Origin: JAJDIA01 sp031555145
GTDB lineage: Bacteria > Bacteroidota > Bacteroidia > Bacteroidales > Tannerellaceae
Length of the DNA stretch: 64,000 nt
Assembly: GCA_031555145.1 (NCBI GenBank)
Contig: JAVBUR010000005.1
Location: forward strand, 10,035-74,034
Direction: 5' to 3'
Under the pieces are notes generated by a model that was given only the letters and a program-made list of their open reading frames with translations, was not told where the DNA came from and searched no databases. How positions within the stretch are numbered: position 1 is the first letter of the stretch; each line of letters opens with the position of its first letter. A program made the position numbers and the translations under genes. Below, piece by piece: positions 26,157 to 34,938 of this stretch.

Positions 26157-26171
26157 ACCACTGAACCACAC

Positions 26172-26591
26172 ATGCACAAACAACTGGTCATCAAAAACCT
26201 CCTGTCCGAAATCCCCAGTCTGGCGGAATTCATGGAGGCGTTAGGGAAAGAAATGCAACTTCCCGAAGTGTTGACTATGCGTTTAAACCTCGTGTTGGAA
26301 GAAGCGGTTTCTAATATAATAATGTATGCCTATCCGGATAAGCAGGCCGACGATATCTCCATTGATATTGACAAGACGGCGGATCTGCTGACTTTCAGCA
26401 TTAAGGATCGGGGTATCCCTTTTGATCCCACCCAGGTGGAAGAGGCGGATATCTCGTTGCCGGCGGAAAACCGGCCGATCGGTGGACTGGGCATCTATAT
26501 TATCCGTACAATCATGAGCGAAGTTGCTTATGAACGGACAGGCAACTGCAACCTGTTTATCATGCGAAAGAAACTGGACGGCCCTCATTGA
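26172..26591 (+). CDS. RsbW-like ATP-binding protein (anti-sigma-factor type)
   Basis: A 139-residue GHKL ATPase of the RsbW/SpoIIAB group. The N box is LVLEEAVSNII, the G1 box IKDRGIPFDP and the G2 region GGLGIYIIR. No sensor or transmembrane part is present. Family members phosphorylate STAS-domain antagonists or bind sigma factors; neither a STAS protein nor a sigma factor is next to it here. It starts 15 bases after tdh, so it is probably co-transcribed and ends at a strong terminator. Confidence 0.85.
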   Translation: MHKQLVIKNLLSEIPSLAEFMEALGKEMQLPEVLTMRLNLVLEEAVSNIIMYAYPDKQADDISIDIDKTADLLTFSIKDRGIPFDPTQVEEADISLPAENRPIGGLGIYIIRTIMSEVAYERTGNCNLFIMRKKLDGPH

Positions 26592-26611
26592 ACCGACAGG
26601 ACATATAGTAG

Positions 26612-26652
26612 AGTAGGAGAGAACGAAAGCGTTTTCTCCTACTTTTGTTTTT
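26612..26652 (+). terminator. Intrinsic terminator after the RsbW-like gene
   Basis: AGTAGGAGA (26612-26620) pairs with TCTCCTACT (26635-26643), with further pairing inside the loop, and is followed by a T-rich tract. Confidence 0.8.
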
Positions 26653-26744
26653 CTGTGCCGTATTGTTTTGATTTTGAACTATATTGTACCGTTTAGTTTA
26701 GATTTTATAACAGCTTGAAAATCTGCCGCTGTGAAAATCTGTAC

Positions 26745-26752
26745 TATATTTG
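26745..26752 (+). promoter_or_regulatory. Probable -7 box for the araC-type gene
   Basis: TATATTTG followed by CA, a match to TAnnTTTG, 62 bases before the regulator start. The -33 box is unclear, which would fit a regulated promoter. Confidence 0.45.
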
Positions 26753-26813
26753 CAATACTGTAAACAGTCATTTGTGAATAGAGTACCATGAAAAGAAACT
26801 TATTTGAGAGGCG

Positions 26814-27665
26814 ATGAAACCACTACTCAAATACCTTCAATTACTACACGCTGAATTCAAGAATATTGAGTTGGCCAGTGTGTTCCGATTCAAGTCTTTT
26901 GAACGGGGGGAGAACTTTGGCCCTCATCGTCATCAGCGGATCGAGATCAACTTTATTCAGAAAGGCTCTTGTACCATGGTCTTTGGCGATGAAAGTGCAA
27001 CGTTCCAGGAGAATGAGATGATGATCCTACTGCCCCTGGTCGAGCATACCTTTATTCCGCACGAAAAAGGAGTCTCCCTGATGCAACTGGAGTTTATGCC
27101 GGACCTGTTCTACCTGGTGGCCGAAAGTGAAGGACAGGACCTCTCCCTATATGAGAAGATATTCTCGGATAAAAGCGGGCGGAAGTATATCAAAATCATC
27201 AACAATATCCGGCTGATTCGAGCCGTACAACGCATTGTCGACGAACTGATCGACGAGAAGCAATCGTACGACCTGCTGGTGCTGATCTATTATGCCGAAC
27301 TGCTGCTACTGATCTCTCGTCAGATGATGCACCCGGCGTTGCCGATCAAGGAAGGGCCGCTGCCCCATGCCTTGGCCATCATACAGGCGTCGTTTACCTA
27401 TAATATATCCATGAAGGATGTCGCCAGTCAGTGTGGTGTCAGCGAGCGCTACCTGCGTAAACTGTTCTCTTCGCAACTGCATATCTCCTATACGGACTAT
27501 ATCAATGAGCTACGTATCAATAAGGCGAAGGAACTGCTGCATCACACGCACCAATCCGTCAAAGAGGTCGCTTACCTCTGCGGATTCCATTCGGTGGAAT
27601 ACTTCAGCCGGGTATTCAAGCAACATACCAACACGTCTCCAAGCAACTATAATCTAACAAAATAG
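26814..27665 (+). CDS. AraC-family transcriptional regulator
   Basis: A 283-residue one-component regulator. The N-terminal half is a cupin-type sensor (HRHQRIEINFIQKG near residue 37). The C-terminal 100 residues contain two helix-turn-helix motifs: MKDVASQCGVSERYLRKLF and VKEVAYLCGFHSVEYFSRVF. It lies 23 bases upstream of a GH95-like glycosidase gene on the same strand, so it is the likely local activator responding to a sugar. Its last codons lie within a 22-bp tandem duplication. Confidence 0.92.
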   Translation: MKPLLKYLQLLHAEFKNIELASVFRFKSFERGENFGPHRHQRIEINFIQKGSCTMVFGDESATFQENEMMILLPLVEHTFIPHEKGVSLMQLEFMPDLFYLVAESEGQDLSLYEKIFSDKSGRKYIKIINNIRLIRAVQRIVDELIDEKQSYDLLVLIYYAELLLLISRQMMHPALPIKEGPLPHALAIIQASFTYNISMKDVASQCGVSERYLRKLFSSQLHISYTDYINELRINKAKELLHHTHQSVKEVAYLCGFHSVEYFSRVFKQHTNTSPSNYNLTK

Positions 27666-27683
27666 CAACTATAATCTAACAAA
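27642..27683 (+). repeat. 22-bp tandem duplication across the araC-type stop codon
   Basis: AGCAACTATAATCTAACAAA occurs at 27642-27661 and again at 27664-27683. The first copy encodes the last residues of the AraC protein; the second is non-coding and runs up to the next start codon. Confidence 0.85.
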
Positions 27684-27688
27684 GAAAC

Positions 27689-29983
27689 ATGAAGAAAACG
27701 CTTACACTCGTATACCTGTTAACCGGTATCCTGTTGCTATCCTCCTGTAGAGGAGGCGAAGTCGCATTGACGGCTTCGGAGAACGATCTTGTCTTTACTG
27801 AATTAGCCTCCACTTGGGACGAAGGGATGCCGCTCGGGAATGGGATCGTTGGCAGTCTTGTCTGGCAAAAAGACTCATCCTTGCGGTTGTCACTGGATCA
27901 TGTCGGGCTTTGGGACCAGCGTCCGATGGTAAACAGGGATTCACTTTCGATCCGCAATTTCAAATGGGTACAGGAACAGGTGCAGAAAAATGATTACAGG
28001 CCGGTGCAAATGATGTACGACCTGCCATATGATACCTCCGCTTTCCCAACAAAGATCCCTGGTGGCGCCTTGGAGTTCAATATCGCTTCGTTGGGAAAAG
28101 TGGACTCCGTACGTTTGTACCTGAAGAACGCCCTCTGTGAAGTGAAATGGGAAGGAGGCGCTACGATGCAAACATTCGTCCATGCCACCGAAAACAAGGG
28201 ATGGTTCCGCTTTGAGAATGTACCCGATGGTTTCCGTCCGACACTGGTATCTCCGGTCTATCAGGCTGCATCCGATGGTGTTTCAAGTCCGGTGACCGGG
28301 CAAGACTTGCGGCGTTTGGGCTATCCGCAAGGAGAAGTGACGGAAAAAGGGAATACATTGATCTACCACCAACCCGGTAGTGAAGGGTTTTACTACGAGA
28401 TCGCAGTGAGTTACCGCCGCACAGGTCAAGACCTCGAAGGAATATGGACGATTATACCGAAACCGGAAGAGGGCAAAGTGACTCAATCCATAGATATCTA
28501 TACTGCACTGGCCCTGAAACAGGGATTTTTAGCATCGTATGTCACACACAACATCTGGTGGGATAACTACTGGGCACAATCGTCGGTGGCTGTTCCCGAT
28601 CCGGTTTTGACAAAGCAATACTATAACGAGATGTACAAGTTCGGTTCGGCAGCCCGCAGTTATTCTCCTCCTGTGTCTCTACAGGCTGTCTGGACGGCCG
28701 ACAACGGAAAACTTCCGCCCTGGAAGGGAGACTTCCACCACGACCTCAATACGCAACTCAGCTATTGGCCTTGCTATACGGGTAACCACCTGGAAGAAGG
28801 AACGGGATACCTGAATTACCTCTGGGAAACAATGCCTGTCAATAAACAATATACACAAGAATACTTTGGCGTGTCGGGCTTGGCTGTTCCCGGTGTAGCC
28901 ACGCTCAAAGGCGAACCGATGGCCGGCTGGATCCAGTATTCCTTCGGGCAGACGGTATCAGCCTGGCTCTCCCAGCACTTTTACCTGCACTGGAAATATT
29001 CGCAAAATAGGGATTTCTTGAAAAATCGCTCCTATCCATATATAAAGGATGTGGCTGTATTCCTGGATGAAATCGCTGTGCGCGACGCTGATTCGAAACG
29101 AAAACTGGCAATCAGTTCCAGCCCTGAGATCTACGACAACAGCATCCATGCCTGGTTTCAGACCACTACCAACTACGACCTGGGACTAATTCGGTTTGTC
29201 TATATGGCGGCTGCCGAAATGGCTACCGAACTCGGATTAACGGCAGAAGCCGAACAATGGAAAACCATCCTGTCCGAATGGCCTGATGTGGACCTGGATG
29301 CAGACAGCGCACTGACATTTGCTAAGGGCTTCCCCTATAATGAATCGCATCGCCACTTCTCCAACCTGATGGCTTTCCATCCGCTGGGACTGATTGACTG
29401 GAGCAATGGGACACGGGATCAGGAGATCATTAAAGCAACCATCCGGAAACTCGATGAGTACGGCCCTGATTATTGGTGCGGTTATTCCTATAGCTGGTTA
29501 GGCAACCTGAAAGCCCGTGCCATGGATGGCGAAGGAGCAGCAAAGGCGCTGAAGATCTTTGCCGAACATTTCTGTTTGAAAAACACCTTCCATGCCAATG
29601 GCGATCAGACAAAGCAGGGATATTCCCGGTTCACCTACCGTCCGTTTACGTTGGAAGGGAATATGGCTTATGCATCGGGACTGCAAGAAATGCTGCTGCA
29701 AAGCCATACTGGGACGATCCGTTTATTCCCCGCTATTCCTGCCGACTGGAAGGATGTATCATTCGACCGGCTGAGGGCGATGGGTGCCTTCCTGGTATCC
29801 GCCCGAATGGAAGGCGGGAAAGTGATACAGATCACCGTCCAATCGGAAAAAGGCGGCGCGTTGCATCTGCAAAAACCGGGTGACGGTTCCTATAAAGAAG
29901 CAAGCAACAGACCGTTAATGGAGAAAAACGGTTGTTGGGTAGTCGAAATGAAAGCCGGAGAAACACTACATCTGACAATTTAA
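27689..29983 (+). CDS. GH95-like glycoside hydrolase lipoprotein
   Basis: A 764-residue surface or periplasmic enzyme with a lipoprotein signal (LLLSSC). It matches glycoside hydrolase family 95, whose known members remove alpha-L-fucose or alpha-L-galactose. Family blocks are WDEGMPLGNGIVGSLVW near the N-terminus, the (alpha/alpha)6-barrel segments LQAVWTADNGKLPPWKGDF and LSYWPCYTGNHLEEG, and near the end LEGNMAYASGLQEMLLQSH then IRLFPAIPADW. The usual DGNFG motif reads EGNMA here, so specificity may differ from classical GH95. It is followed 13 bases later by a GH2 gene. Confidence 0.75.
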   Translation: MKKTLTLVYLLTGILLLSSCRGGEVALTASENDLVFTELASTWDEGMPLGNGIVGSLVWQKDSSLRLSLDHVGLWDQRPMVNRDSLSIRNFKWVQEQVQKNDYRPVQMMYDLPYDTSAFPTKIPGGALEFNIASLGKVDSVRLYLKNALCEVKWEGGATMQTFVHATENKGWFRFENVPDGFRPTLVSPVYQAASDGVSSPVTGQDLRRLGYPQGEVTEKGNTLIYHQPGSEGFYYEIAVSYRRTGQDLEGIWTIIPKPEEGKVTQSIDIYTALALKQGFLASYVTHNIWWDNYWAQSSVAVPDPVLTKQYYNEMYKFGSAARSYSPPVSLQAVWTADNGKLPPWKGDFHHDLNTQLSYWPCYTGNHLEEGTGYLNYLWETMPVNKQYTQEYFGVSGLAVPGVATLKGEPMAGWIQYSFGQTVSAWLSQHFYLHWKYSQNRDFLKNRSYPYIKDVAVFLDEIAVRDADSKRKLAISSSPEIYDNSIHAWFQTTTNYDLGLIRFVYMAAAEMATELGLTAEAEQWKTILSEWPDVDLDADSALTFAKGFPYNESHRHFSNLMAFHPLGLIDWSNGTRDQEIIKATIRKLDEYGPDYWCGYSYSWLGNLKARAMDGEGAAKALKIFAEHFCLKNTFHANGDQTKQGYSRFTYRPFTLEGNMAYASGLQEMLLQSHTGTIRLFPAIPADWKDVSFDRLRAMGAFLVSARMEGGKVIQITVQSEKGGALHLQKPGDGSYKEASNRPLMEKNGCWVVEMKAGETLHLTI

Positions 29984-29996
29984 AACGTACTATATC

Positions 29997-32900
29997 ATGT
30001 TGACAATGTTCTTTTTTTCTCGTCTGATCGTTCGTTCATTCGTTCAGGTAAGGGCGGTTGTTTGCCTGTTGACCGTCAGTCTGTTGTCCGGTCAGGTCGG
30101 CAAAGCCGACGAAATACGGAGTTATCAGCGCCCGCAATCCGTTCAGGGAGTGAATCAACCCGTGTTGTCGTTGAACGGCATGTGGCAGTTCCAATTTTCC
30201 CCGGAAGGAAAGACATATGATGTCGCAGTCCCTGGCGAACTTGCCATGCAAGGCTTTGCCATCGAACACGATAAGGCATATACCTACTTCAAGACATTCA
30301 ATCTACCTGCTTCTTACAAAGGAAAACAAATCATCCTGCGTTTCGACGGTGTATACAGCCACGCACGGCTTTTCGTCAACGGCGCATTTGTGAGGGAGCA
30401 TAATGGCGGGTTTACCCGTTGGGAGACCGATATTACCTCGTTTGCCAAACCGGGACAAGAAAATGAGATCCGGATGGAAGTGACCGACCGTCTCGACGAG
30501 ATATCTTATGCCTCAGGGTATGCGCACCATCCGGTCGGTGGCATACTGCGGGATGTGAGTGTGTTTGTGCTTCCCCAGGCTTCGCTTTGCGATTTCGGGG
30601 TGGTCACACAGTTGGATACCCTGTATCAGGATGCCAAACTGAAGCTCAGCTATTCCATTAGCAATAGTAAAAATGTAAAGATCGTCTATACCCTTACGGG
30701 GGCAAACGGAACAAAGATAACCAAGGAATTCCCTGTCAGGCAGGATGGCCTCCGTACGGACAGCTTCGATGTGAAACAACCGTTGAAATGGGATAGCGAA
30801 CACCCGAACCTATACACACTGAACGTTTCCGTCCGGCAGGGTGGGAGAGAAGTGTACAATTTTAGTAACCGGGTCGGTTTTCGCGAAGTGAAGATCGTCG
30901 GCAACCGTATGCAGGTCAACGGCCAACCGGTGAAGTTGCGTGGCGCCTGCCGTCACGATATCCACCCCGAATTAGGCCGTACCTCGACAGCAGAGATGGA
31001 TAGCCTCGACGTTGTGTTATTCAAAGAGTCCAATATGAACTTTGTGCGCACATCACATTATCCACCAACAGAAAAGTTCCTGGAAAACTGTGACCGTTTC
31101 GGCATCTATGTCGAATGTGAATCAGCCGTATGTTTTGTCGATACCTATCGTCAGAAGAACTATGCTCCCGGCCAATCGCAAAACGATCCCGCATTTGCCG
31201 CCCAATATGTCTCTCAATGCCAGGAAATGGTGAAAAGCTTCCGGTCGCATCCCTCCATCCTGTTCTGGTCCATCGGGAATGAAAGCGTTTACGGTTCGAA
31301 CTTCCAGCAATCCTGGGATTGGGTGAAGGCCAATGACCTGACTCGTCCGGTTATTTTCAGTTATCCGGGCTCGGAACGGGAGAAGAACAAAGTGTATGAT
31401 ATCCTAAGTATGCACTATCCGTATGTAGATGGTAACCTTTCCCAGTGGGGAATGACTACGCAGCGTTTCCAGGGACACGGTATCCCTGCCCTGTTCGACG
31501 AATGGGCACATCCCGCCTGCTATACTTACAATACCTTACAGATTGATCCCAATATCCGCGAATTCTGGGGAATGTCGATCGATATGATGTGGAATAATTT
31601 GTTTGAATCGCCCGGAGGCTTAGGTGGAGCAATCTGGGGGTATGTAGATGAGATATTCATGCTGCCTGTCCCCAAAGAAGGAAAACCATATTGGAAAGAA
31701 TTTGCTCATACTGCCAAGCCCGAAGGTTTCCAAGGCAACTGTGTAGGATACGGCGAATGGGGTATCGTTGATATCTGGCGGAGAAAAAAACCGGAATTCT
31801 GGTCCACTAAAAAGGCTTACTCCCCCGTCCGTTTATTGGTAGAGAAAATAGAGGAGTTCTCCCCCGTCCAACGTTTAGTCTTGCCGGTATACAACCGTTT
31901 TGATCATACGAACCTCCATGAGATAAAGGGATACTATACCTATAAAGGTGTCCGCAAAGAACTACAACTGCCAGCTATCGCTCCCCATCAGAAGGGAATG
32001 CTAGTGTTACCTGCCGCCGACTGGGTGGATGGCGAAACCTTGAAGGTAGAGTTTATTGCACAGGATAACGGGCTGATCGATGCCTACCTCCTGCCGATCG
32101 GAGAGCAAAAGATCGACTTGCCCAAGACCGCTTTCAACGGCAAACTCTCGGTGGAAGACAGCGCCGACAAACTGATTGTCAGAGGTAACGGCTTTGTGAT
32201 TCCTTTCTGCAAGGAAAGCGGTTTGATCTGCAATGCCGAATCGAATGGGAAAGTCGTGATCGAAAAAGGTCCTTTCCTGAATATGGATGTCAACCTGAAC
32301 CACCTGACAGGCGCCGAAGTACGCAGCAAAGCACGCAATTTCTTATCTGCAGATGTCGATTGGAAAAAGACAGGCTTTACATATACCGAAAAAGATGGTC
32401 AGGTACAGGTTAAACTATCCGGAACGTACGACTTTGTATCAGTCGATATCGATATCATGATCTCTGCTGAAGGGAAACTCGAATTCAACTACACTACCCG
32501 AGGCGAACCTAACGGCTACGTCCGTGAGAGCGGATTGCGCTTCCACCTCTCCGACGCCCTGGATCACCTTGCCTGGAAACGGAAAGGTTACTGGAACTTC
32601 TATCCCGAAAATCAATTTGCCGGAAACGAAGGCAGCGTTTCATTCTATGACAGCAAGCAGGCCGCCTATGGGCAGCAACCGGTTCAGGGTTGGCAATCAG
32701 ACAACCGTAACTACTTCTATTGGGCGGACGAAGGCGCTGGCAGCAAGAAGCCATTGACAGTAGCCGCACAGGGGATGAAAGAAAACATCTATTCCTATAC
32801 CTTGTCTGCCAACGGAAAGGGTGGCCTCTCAGTCGTTTCGGCTACAGCCTCAACGGCTTGCCGTACTATCCGGTTGTCTGATGAACAGTTGATGCTCTAT

Positions 32901-33002
32901 ACCAACAACCGATGGGATTATCCGGAGATTGCCTGGGGAAACTACTGCAAGACCATAGAGAATACCCCTTGTTACGGAAAGATCACATTGGTTTTGTTTT
33001 AA
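29997..33002 (+). CDS. GH2 family glycoside hydrolase (beta-galactosidase type)
   Basis: A 1,001-residue secreted enzyme with an N-terminal signal segment, although the first 20 residues are unusually long. The order is sugar-binding jelly roll (LNGMWQFQF, FDGVYSHARLFVNG), immunoglobulin-like domain, then the TIM barrel from VKLRGACRHDIHP. The acid/base Glu is in FWSIGNESVYG (near residue 428) and the nucleophile Glu in LFDEWAHP (near residue 501). A C-terminal domain of about 300 residues resembles the beta-galactosidase small-chain region. Beta-galactosidase is the best guess, but GH2 also contains other exo-glycosidases. It is co-transcribed with the GH95-like gene. Confidence 0.85.
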   Translation: MLTMFFFSRLIVRSFVQVRAVVCLLTVSLLSGQVGKADEIRSYQRPQSVQGVNQPVLSLNGMWQFQFSPEGKTYDVAVPGELAMQGFAIEHDKAYTYFKTFNLPASYKGKQIILRFDGVYSHARLFVNGAFVREHNGGFTRWETDITSFAKPGQENEIRMEVTDRLDEISYASGYAHHPVGGILRDVSVFVLPQASLCDFGVVTQLDTLYQDAKLKLSYSISNSKNVKIVYTLTGANGTKITKEFPVRQDGLRTDSFDVKQPLKWDSEHPNLYTLNVSVRQGGREVYNFSNRVGFREVKIVGNRMQVNGQPVKLRGACRHDIHPELGRTSTAEMDSLDVVLFKESNMNFVRTSHYPPTEKFLENCDRFGIYVECESAVCFVDTYRQKNYAPGQSQNDPAFAAQYVSQCQEMVKSFRSHPSILFWSIGNESVYGSNFQQSWDWVKANDLTRPVIFSYPGSEREKNKVYDILSMHYPYVDGNLSQWGMTTQRFQGHGIPALFDEWAHPACYTYNTLQIDPNIREFWGMSIDMMWNNLFESPGGLGGAIWGYVDEIFMLPVPKEGKPYWKEFAHTAKPEGFQGNCVGYGEWGIVDIWRRKKPEFWSTKKAYSPVRLLVEKIEEFSPVQRLVLPVYNRFDHTNLHEIKGYYTYKGVRKELQLPAIAPHQKGMLVLPAADWVDGETLKVEFIAQDNGLIDAYLLPIGEQKIDLPKTAFNGKLSVEDSADKLIVRGNGFVIPFCKESGLICNAESNGKVVIEKGPFLNMDVNLNHLTGAEVRSKARNFLSADVDWKKTGFTYTEKDGQVQVKLSGTYDFVSVDIDIMISAEGKLEFNYTTRGEPNGYVRESGLRFHLSDALDHLAWKRKGYWNFYPENQFAGNEGSVSFYDSKQAAYGQQPVQGWQSDNRNYFYWADEGAGSKKPLTVAAQGMKENIYSYTLSANGKGGLSVVSATASTACRTIRLSDEQLMLYTNNRWDYPEIAWGNYCKTIENTPCYGKITLVLF

Positions 33003-33067
33003 CGTTAAAATAAACGTGCATAGCGTAAAGTCATGGGATGCCAATGCACTAAAAAGAACATATCGAA

Positions 33068-33694
33068 ATGAAAAGAGTAATATTATCTTGTTTCGTTTTA
33101 TTGTGTGTTTCGTTCCTGTCTGCACAATTCCCTCGTGTATATGATTTCGAAGTGAATCCTTCATGGCATCAATTGACTCTCTATAACTACAACCTGGATT
33201 CTACCCGGATAGCAGAAAACGACATTACCGTATACCTGAACAAAAGCCTGAATGAAGGAGGGTTGGGTTTATCCGGAAATCAACAATTCTATGCGTATGA
33301 TTTCTGGAATCATCGGCTGATCGGACTAATTGATAGAAACCAACCATTCCGGCAAACATTACGACCAGGCGAAGCACGGATGATCTCGTTGCATGAAAAA
33401 GAAAACAATCCGCAATTTATCTCTACCAACCGGCATATCATGCAGGGATATCTCGATCTGAAAAACGTAAATTGGGAGGCTAAAAGCCTGACTTTATCCG
33501 GAACAGCTTCCGTCGTAGCAGACGATACCTATGTTATTGTCGTTGCCACAAACGGATACAAAGCCCAAAAAGTAAAAGCAAGTTCGGGAAAAGCCATTGT
33601 CCGGAATATCAATGATGAAAACGGCACCATTGAAGTAGTCATCGACAGTAAACAAAACCGGGATATCCGGTGGAGTTTGTCGTTCAGCAAATAA
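33068..33694 (+). CDS. Secreted beta-domain protein, like the C-terminus of a glycosidase
   Basis: A 208-residue protein with a clear Sec signal peptide (ends LSAQ) and no enzyme motif. The sequence AYDFWNHRLIGL ... RPGEARMISLHEK ... FISTNRHIMQGYLDL resembles the C-terminal beta-sandwich of some Bacteroidetes alpha-galactosidase-like enzymes, detached from any catalytic domain. It may be an accessory or binding protein of the upstream GH95/GH2 operon, or the remnant of a larger gene whose catalytic part was lost. It lies 65 bases after the GH2 stop. Confidence 0.6.
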   Translation: MKRVILSCFVLLCVSFLSAQFPRVYDFEVNPSWHQLTLYNYNLDSTRIAENDITVYLNKSLNEGGLGLSGNQQFYAYDFWNHRLIGLIDRNQPFRQTLRPGEARMISLHEKENNPQFISTNRHIMQGYLDLKNVNWEAKSLTLSGTASVVADDTYVIVVATNGYKAQKVKASSGKAIVRNINDENGTIEVVIDSKQNRDIRWSLSFSK

Positions 33695-33731
33695 GAACCT
33701 TTGGTCAGCGTTGGTTCCTCCCCGGGGAGTT

Positions 33732-34484
33732 CTATGGGGTAATTCTCTTTTTCAGGCTTTTTGCCCAAAAGGCTCCCAATTTTTCCGCTCCGGCAACATT
33801 CGGATGAAGATAGAAAACCCCTGACCGACCATTCTCAGCGAAGAAATACGTCGTCGCGTGTTTCTTGAAAAATCCGAAAGCGTCCCTGTCTCCCTTATAT
33901 ACATAGGAAGGCCGGTTTTTCGCCAATGCGTCCAGATGCGGGGTATAACTTTCGAGGCGCGCCAGTCCTTCTTCCAGATAGGAGGCCCCATTATGCGTAT
34001 TCGGGCTATACCAGACCGGGCGATGCAGGACAAACAGACTAAGCGGATACCGGGCATGGAGGCTGTCGATAATCAAAGCCAGGTTCTCCTGATATTGCTT
34101 CGGAGAAACGGGTGAACCGTTCGGCCCTTTGGTCGCGCTGTCATTGGTGCCAAGCATAATGGAGAACACCAATGGGACACCCTTTTCATACAACGTATCG
34201 GCAGCGTTGATTATATGACGGAAATACGTATCCGTAGCCGGCAGGAAATCGACTGTCGTATTACCACTTTTCCCGCAATTGGCATACTTTACAACATATC
34301 CCATTTCCTCCAGGCATTTCACCGCAACGGCAGGCGGTGCTTCCGACTGGGGATTCTTCAGAATCACTCCTTGCGTAATACTGTTTCCGATAAAGACAAT
34401 ATTGCATTTCGATGCCGGCTTCTCAGCATACACGCAAACAGACAGAAAAAACAGAATAGCAGTACAGATAAGTGATGATTTCAT
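33732..34484 (-). CDS. Secreted SGNH/GDSL hydrolase (esterase)
   Basis: A 250-residue SGNH hydrolase. The start is placed at 34484 (MKSSLICTAILFFL), which gives a normal signal peptide; the longer reading to 34523 adds 13 residues. Block I is FIGNSITQG with the catalytic Ser, block II has the conserved Gly (ANCGKSGNT), block III is MLGTNDSA with the conserved Asn, and the catalytic His is near the end in YLHPNVAGAEKLG. It probably removes acetyl or other ester groups from glycan. It converges with the preceding glycan operon, 37 bases apart. Confidence 0.87.
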   Translation of the reverse strand: MKSSLICTAILFFLSVCVYAEKPASKCNIVFIGNSITQGVILKNPQSEAPPAVAVKCLEEMGYVVKYANCGKSGNTTVDFLPATDTYFRHIINAADTLYEKGVPLVFSIMLGTNDSATKGPNGSPVSPKQYQENLALIIDSLHARYPLSLFVLHRPVWYSPNTHNGASYLEEGLARLESYTPHLDALAKNRPSYVYKGDRDAFGFFKKHATTYFFAENGRSGVFYLHPNVAGAEKLGAFWAKSLKKRITP

Positions 34485-34511
34485 CTCAAGTAGATTAAGT
34501 TGTAAAGCATG

Positions 34512-34519
34512 CAAATCTA
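34512..34519 (-). promoter_or_regulatory. Probable -7 box for the SGNH hydrolase gene
   Basis: The minus strand reads TAGATTTG, a match to TAnnTTTG, 28 bases before the start codon. The -33 box is not clear. Confidence 0.45.
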
Positions 34520-34617
34520 ACAAAGATTAGCCGAAAACACCACTTTATCTTAAGAATAGTACCCGATAGTGCCGTTTTGTACAAAGAATCCAGGTACTAT
34601 CAGGCCGTCTGCGTTTT

Positions 34618-34655
34618 GAGGGTGTGTCAAAAGTCCGGACTTTTGACACACCCTC
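34618..34655. repeat. 38-bp perfect palindrome, family repeat copy 1
   Basis: GAGGGTGTGTCAAAAGTCC (34618-34636) is followed at once by its exact reverse complement (34637-34655). A near copy lies at 59532-59569, where it serves as a terminator between convergent genes. Here no T-run follows on either strand, so it is a strong hairpin but not a classical intrinsic terminator. Confidence 0.85.
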
Positions 34656-34749
34656 ATTACTTCCCAATTGTCTGATTAACTTCTCCCTTAACAGAGGCTG
34701 TGTAATTGCTGAAATTCTTCCTTCTACCACTGGAAGAATTATTGTGGGT

Positions 34750-34777
34750 GTTCGAAAAAACGTTCGTTTTTTCGAAC
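34750..34777 (+). repeat. Left inverted repeat of a probable invertible promoter
   Basis: A perfect 13-2-13 palindrome (GTTCGAAAAAACG, TT, CGTTTTTTCGAAC). It contains AAACGTTCGT at 34758-34767, a match to the ARACGTWCGT core described for Mpi-type invertible promoters in Bacteroides fragilis. A second copy faces it at 34939-34966. Confidence 0.8.
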
Positions 34778-34938
34778 ATTATTTCCTCGTCGTAAAGATA
34801 GTAAAGAAAACTAAAATTGAACACAAATTAATATGCGAATTGCATAAATATGTAAAATATACAACTTTTTGTACATCCACAACAACTTTTCGGCCTCTTT
34901 TCTATGGTTTTTGAGAAATTATAAAATAGTACTTATTT
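34778..34938. promoter_or_regulatory. Probable invertible promoter segment upstream of the fimbrial operon
   Basis: This 161-base AT-rich, non-coding segment is bounded by inverted repeats. The best promoter-like site faces left: minus strand TATCTTTA at 34800-34793 with TTTG (34827-34824) 23 bases upstream, slightly too far. A weaker rightward candidate is TTTG (34910-34913), 18 bases, CTTATTTG (34932-34939). If the left-facing site is real, the fimbrial operon is in the OFF state in this sequence. The orientation call is weak; the boundary repeats are strong. Confidence 0.6.

Noticed and set aside
34624..34914. 96-codon plus-strand ORF in the gap before the fimbrial operon
   Set aside because: It runs through the 38-bp palindrome and the left inverted repeat, has no recognisable domain, and its composition follows the AT-rich non-coding DNA.
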